From the NCBI GenBank assembly GCA_900548495.1, contig URKT01000092.1, positions 1 through 8,002 of the forward strand: a stretch of 8,002 nt of DNA, in the 5' to 3' direction. The position numbers and the translations under genes were made by a program. Below are positions 5,444-8,002 of the stretch, piece after piece. The notes under the pieces are model-generated. The model searched no databases, had not been told where the DNA came from, and saw nothing but the letters and a program-made list of their open reading frames with translations. The stretch's first letter is position 1. Each line of letters starts with the position of its first letter. Source of the DNA: an uncultured Collinsella sp. (GTDB lineage: Bacteria > Actinomycetota > Coriobacteriia > Coriobacteriales > Coriobacteriaceae).

Positions 5444-6865
5444 ATGGCTCATAACGACAAACCCGAAAGCGCAAACGAAGCGCAGGATCATTCCCAGTCG
5501 CTCGACGACGGCGGCTTTTTCTCCCTGAACGACGTTATCATGGCCGGCAGGCAACAGCTCACCCGCTCCGAGCATCTCTTGGCTGCCGACACGCGCCGCA
5601 ACGTCCGCAACCTACTCGCGAGCGCCAAGTTGCTCGTACTCGTCGTCATCGTCTCGCTCGCCATGGGCGTTGCCGCTTGGGCGTTTTTGGCCTCGCTGAA
5701 TATCGCGACCGACTATCGCGAGCACCATGCATGGATTTACGCGCTGCTTCCCGTTGTGGGCGTTGCCACCGCATGGGTGTACAAAAACCACGGTCTTGCC
5801 GCCAAACGCGGCAACAACCTGGTCATCGACTCCGCTCTGGGCACCCGTCTCATCCATATGCGCATGGCTGTGCTCACTTTTGTCTGCTCCACGCTCACGC
5901 ACCTAACGGGCGGATCGGCCGGTCGCGAGGGAGCCGCGGTTCAGATTGGCGGCACCATCGCCAGCAACATCTCGAACCTCGCCCACCTCAAAAAGCATGA
6001 TCACCACGACCTCATGCTCGCCGGCATCTCGTCGGCCTTTGGCGCCGTATTCGGCTCGCCCCTTGCCGGAGCTTTCTTTGGCATGGAGATGTGCTTTATC
6101 GGCAAGATCGACTACACCGCGGGCATCTACTGCTTAGTCGCCTCGTTTACCGGCTACTTTACATCACTCGCCCTAGGTACCGAGTACGAGGCGAATGTTA
6201 TCGCCAGCGTTCCCAACATGACACCACGGACGGTTGTCATCGTTGTTATCAGCGCCATTATCTTCGGTCTGACGGCACGCCTCTTTGCCTGGTCAGTTCG
6301 AACCGTCAAGAGCCTGTACGGTCGCTTTATCACCAATTACCTCGTTCGCGCACTCATAGGCGCACTCGTGGTTTTGGCCGCCTATGCCCTTCTCGACGCC
6401 TGGGACTACGCCGGCCTTTCCACGTGGCTTTCCGGCGCCGGATTTGCCGGCAACACCACCCTGGCAGACGCAGCCATCAAGTTGGTCGTCACAGCGCTTA
6501 CCCTGGGCGCGGGCTTCCAAGGCGGCGAGGTCACGCCCCTGTTTGGCATCGGCGCGGCACTCGGTGGCTGGATCGGTTGCCTTACCGGGCTCGACCCCAG
6601 TTTTCTGGCGGCTCTCGGCATGCTCGGCGTGTTCTGTGCCGGCCTCAACGTGCCCATCACCACCTGCATGATGGCCATCGACCTGTTCCACGGCACGGCA
6701 GCCGGGTTCTTTGTCATCGTGGCCTTTATCAGCTACCTAACTGCCGGACACCGCGGCGTGTACCCCGCCCAGCGCATCATCTCGCCCAAGCGCCGTTCGC
6801 TTATTGTGGATGAGGGCGGTACGGTAGCGGATGCTATCGAGCGCCACAACGACCTGATAGAGTAG
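5444..6865 (+). CDS. CLC-family anion transporter, fluoride/proton antiporter-like
   Basis: Polytopic inner-membrane protein of the CLC chloride channel/antiporter superfamily, 473 residues. Residues 1-60 are a hydrophilic cytoplasmic N-terminus; about ten or more hydrophobic segments follow from 61 to 433. The anion-path motifs are GGSAGREGAAVQIGG (156-170), with Glu162 as the gating glutamate, and FQGGEVTPLFGIG (358-370). GHRGVYPAQ (435-443) is probably the anion-site tyrosine (Tyr440). The first selectivity motif, GSGIP in chloride-type CLCs, is replaced by RGNNLVID (122-129), and GGEVT takes the place of the usual GxFxP. These two features are typical of the CLC-F fluoride/proton branch, so fluoride export is a reasonable inference. 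GREGA rather than GREGT or GREGP is slightly unusual. There is a His-rich loop HLKKHDHHD at 181-189. No CBS domains follow. The ATG at 5444 is chosen for its GAGGA at 5435-5439; nine extra upstream codons are rejected. The CLC fold is certain, the substrate is not. Confidence 0.88.
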   Translation: MAHNDKPESANEAQDHSQSLDDGGFFSLNDVIMAGRQQLTRSEHLLAADTRRNVRNLLASAKLLVLVVIVSLAMGVAAWAFLASLNIATDYREHHAWIYALLPVVGVATAWVYKNHGLAAKRGNNLVIDSALGTRLIHMRMAVLTFVCSTLTHLTGGSAGREGAAVQIGGTIASNISNLAHLKKHDHHDLMLAGISSAFGAVFGSPLAGAFFGMEMCFIGKIDYTAGIYCLVASFTGYFTSLALGTEYEANVIASVPNMTPRTVVIVVISAIIFGLTARLFAWSVRTVKSLYGRFITNYLVRALIGALVVLAAYALLDAWDYAGLSTWLSGAGFAGNTTLADAAIKLVVTALTLGAGFQGGEVTPLFGIGAALGGWIGCLTGLDPSFLAALGMLGVFCAGLNVPITTCMMAIDLFHGTAAGFFVIVAFISYLTAGHRGVYPAQRIISPKRRSLIVDEGGTVADAIERHNDLIE

Positions 6866-6940
6866 ACGTTAGTATTCGACGTGCAGCCACAATCGGGGGC
6901 AATTCGACCTGAGCGCGACCGCACCGTCACGTCATACGCC

Positions 6941-6945
6941 GGGAG
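6941..6945 (+). promoter_or_regulatory. Ribosome binding site that decides the lipid-kinase start
   Basis: GGGAG lies 7 bases before the ATG at 6953. The frame is open back to a GTG at 6881, but that GTG has no purine-rich site ahead of it, and the 24 extra residues are polar and precede the first strand of the kinase fold. Confidence 0.7.
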
Positions 6946-6952
6946 TCGCCCC

Positions 6953-7915
6953 ATGCACGCAACTGATTTTGGTCGCACGCTCATCATCGCCAACCCAGCC
7001 GCCCAGTCGGGCGCCGCGCATGAGGTTGCCGAGCGCCTGCAACGCTTTTTGGATATGACCGCGCGCGCATCCCAGTTTGACTTGGTGCTAACCGAGCGCA
7101 TGGGACACGCCAAGGAGCTGGCCGCTCAGGCTCAGGGCTATCGCACCGTTATCGCCCTTGGCGGCGACGGCGTGATTCACGAGGTCGTCAACGGGCTTAT
7201 GACGCAAAAGGAGGACGCCCGCCCCGCTCTTGCCGTCCTGCCCGTTGGCTCCGGCAACGATTTTGCCCAAACGCTCGGCATCGACGATTTCTCCGGCAAG
7301 GATTTTGGCGCACTGCTCACCTGTGAGCTGCAGCGTCAGGACATCGGGCGCATTCGCTCATGGAACCCCGCAAGCGACAGAGGCGAGGCTACCGTTGAGT
7401 ATTACGACCAGACGCTTTCGGTCGGCATCGATGCCGCCATCGGCCTGGGCACCACCGAGCTGCGCAAAAAGACGGGCCTCGCCGGCGCTCCGCTCTACAC
7501 TCTCTCGGGACTTGAGCAGTTTGGCCTACGTTATCGCAACTACCCCATGACAGTCAGCTTTGACGGGGCACCCGCCGAGCGCGTGAGGGCGATCATCATG
7601 GCCATCCAGCTGGGACCCACCTATGGCTCGGGCTATCGCATCTGCCCCAACGCCGACCCCTGCGACGGCATGCTCGACATCTGCTACGCATGCGGCCCTG
7701 TCCCTCGCGCGGTTGCCCTGCCTATGTTTCTTTCGGCCAAGGACGGCCACCATACCAAGTTGCCACCGGTTCGAATGCGCCGCTGTCGCCATGCCGAGCT
7801 CACTTTTGAGGAGCCCGACTACCCCATCCAGGCCGACGGCGAGCCCGTTGTCGCCTCGCGCATCGAGGTCGACATCCTCGGCGGAGCCCTCCACATCTGG
7901 CACCCCACCCGCTAA
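6953..7915 (+). CDS. Diacylglycerol kinase catalytic-domain lipid kinase (YegS/DgkB-like)
   Basis: Soluble, membrane-associating lipid kinase of the DAGK/NAD-kinase-like fold, 320 residues (family about 300). The first strand is LIIANPAAQSG (10-20), then the nucleotide-binding GGDGVIHEVVNGL (70-82) and VLPVGSGNDFA (95-105), which are the hallmark motifs. The C-terminal lobe has SVGIDAAIG (156-164), ICPNADPCDGMLDI (230-243) and PIQADGEPV (291-299), the usual DG and DGE acidic sites for metal and lipid. In Gram-positive bacteria DgkB recycles diacylglycerol from lipoteichoic acid synthesis into phosphatidic acid; other members act on different lipids, so the exact substrate is open. It lies 87 bases after the CLC gene on the same strand. 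I see no terminator or clear promoter between them, so cotranscription is likely. Confidence 0.88.
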   Translation: MHATDFGRTLIIANPAAQSGAAHEVAERLQRFLDMTARASQFDLVLTERMGHAKELAAQAQGYRTVIALGGDGVIHEVVNGLMTQKEDARPALAVLPVGSGNDFAQTLGIDDFSGKDFGALLTCELQRQDIGRIRSWNPASDRGEATVEYYDQTLSVGIDAAIGLGTTELRKKTGLAGAPLYTLSGLEQFGLRYRNYPMTVSFDGAPAERVRAIIMAIQLGPTYGSGYRICPNADPCDGMLDICYACGPVPRAVALPMFLSAKDGHHTKLPPVRMRRCRHAELTFEEPDYPIQADGEPVVASRIEVDILGGALHIWHPTR

Positions 7916-7954
7916 CCCCACCTAAGTTGCGGTGAAATAGGGACTGTTTATGCA

Positions 7955-8002
7955 CTGTCTCTTATACACATCTCCGAGCCCACGAGACATGCGCAGATCT
8001 CG
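7955..8002 (+). other. Nextera read-2 (i7 side) adapter, non-genomic
   Basis: 7955-7973 is the Tn5 mosaic end in reverse orientation, 7974-7988 is the read-2 adapter (CCGAGCCCACGAGAC), 7989-7996 is an 8-base i7 index (ATGCGCAG) and 7997-8002 begins the P7 flow-cell sequence (ATCTCG). Genomic sequence ends at 7954. This is read-through adapter retained at the contig end. Confidence 0.98.

Noticed and set aside
6881..6952. Longer lipid-kinase N-terminus from a GTG at 6881
   Set aside because: No ribosome binding site before the GTG, and the added residues do not belong to the kinase fold; the ATG at 6953 has GGGAG ahead of it.

Overview
The window is a bacterial contig of roughly 60% GC with tightly packed genes and strong purine-rich ribosome binding sites. 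It suits a high-GC Gram-positive gut commensal. My best guess is a coriobacterium such as Collinsella, but that is an impression from protein style and base composition; no marker gene here proves it. The first 36 bases and last 48 bases are not genomic. They are Nextera/Tn5 sequencing adapters, so the real insert is about 37-7954.

The left two thirds, all on the minus strand, is a molybdenum block. In transcription order it runs moeA (molybdenum insertion into molybdopterin), a mogA/moaB-family gene (adenylation of molybdopterin), a hairpin terminator, and then a separately promoted molybdate ABC transporter: modA (lipoprotein binding protein), modB (permease) and modC (ATPase, cut off by the contig end). 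moeA and mogA are 10 bases apart, and the moeA stop lies inside the mogA ribosome binding site. modB and modC are 3 bases apart. Together these genes import molybdate and load it onto the pterin cofactor. The earlier pterin-synthesis genes (moaA, moaC, moaD, moaE) and a molybdoenzyme are not in the window.

The right third is on the plus strand and diverges from moeA across a 210-base spacer. It holds a CLC-family anion transporter with sequence marks of the fluoride/proton antiporter branch, followed 87 bases later by a lipid-kinase (diacylglycerol kinase catalytic domain) gene. No functional link between these two and the molybdenum genes is visible.

Intergenic stretches are all under 300 bases. 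3276-3480 holds the mogA terminator, the modA promoter and an 11-base palindrome. 5234-5443 holds divergent promoter elements and a leader hairpin. In 6866-6952 I see only the lipid-kinase ribosome binding site. In 7916-7954 I see no gene. The most unusual gene is modB, which carries a signal peptide and a roughly 190-residue extracytoplasmic domain in front of an otherwise normal ModB permease. I found no clear new multi-gene system.
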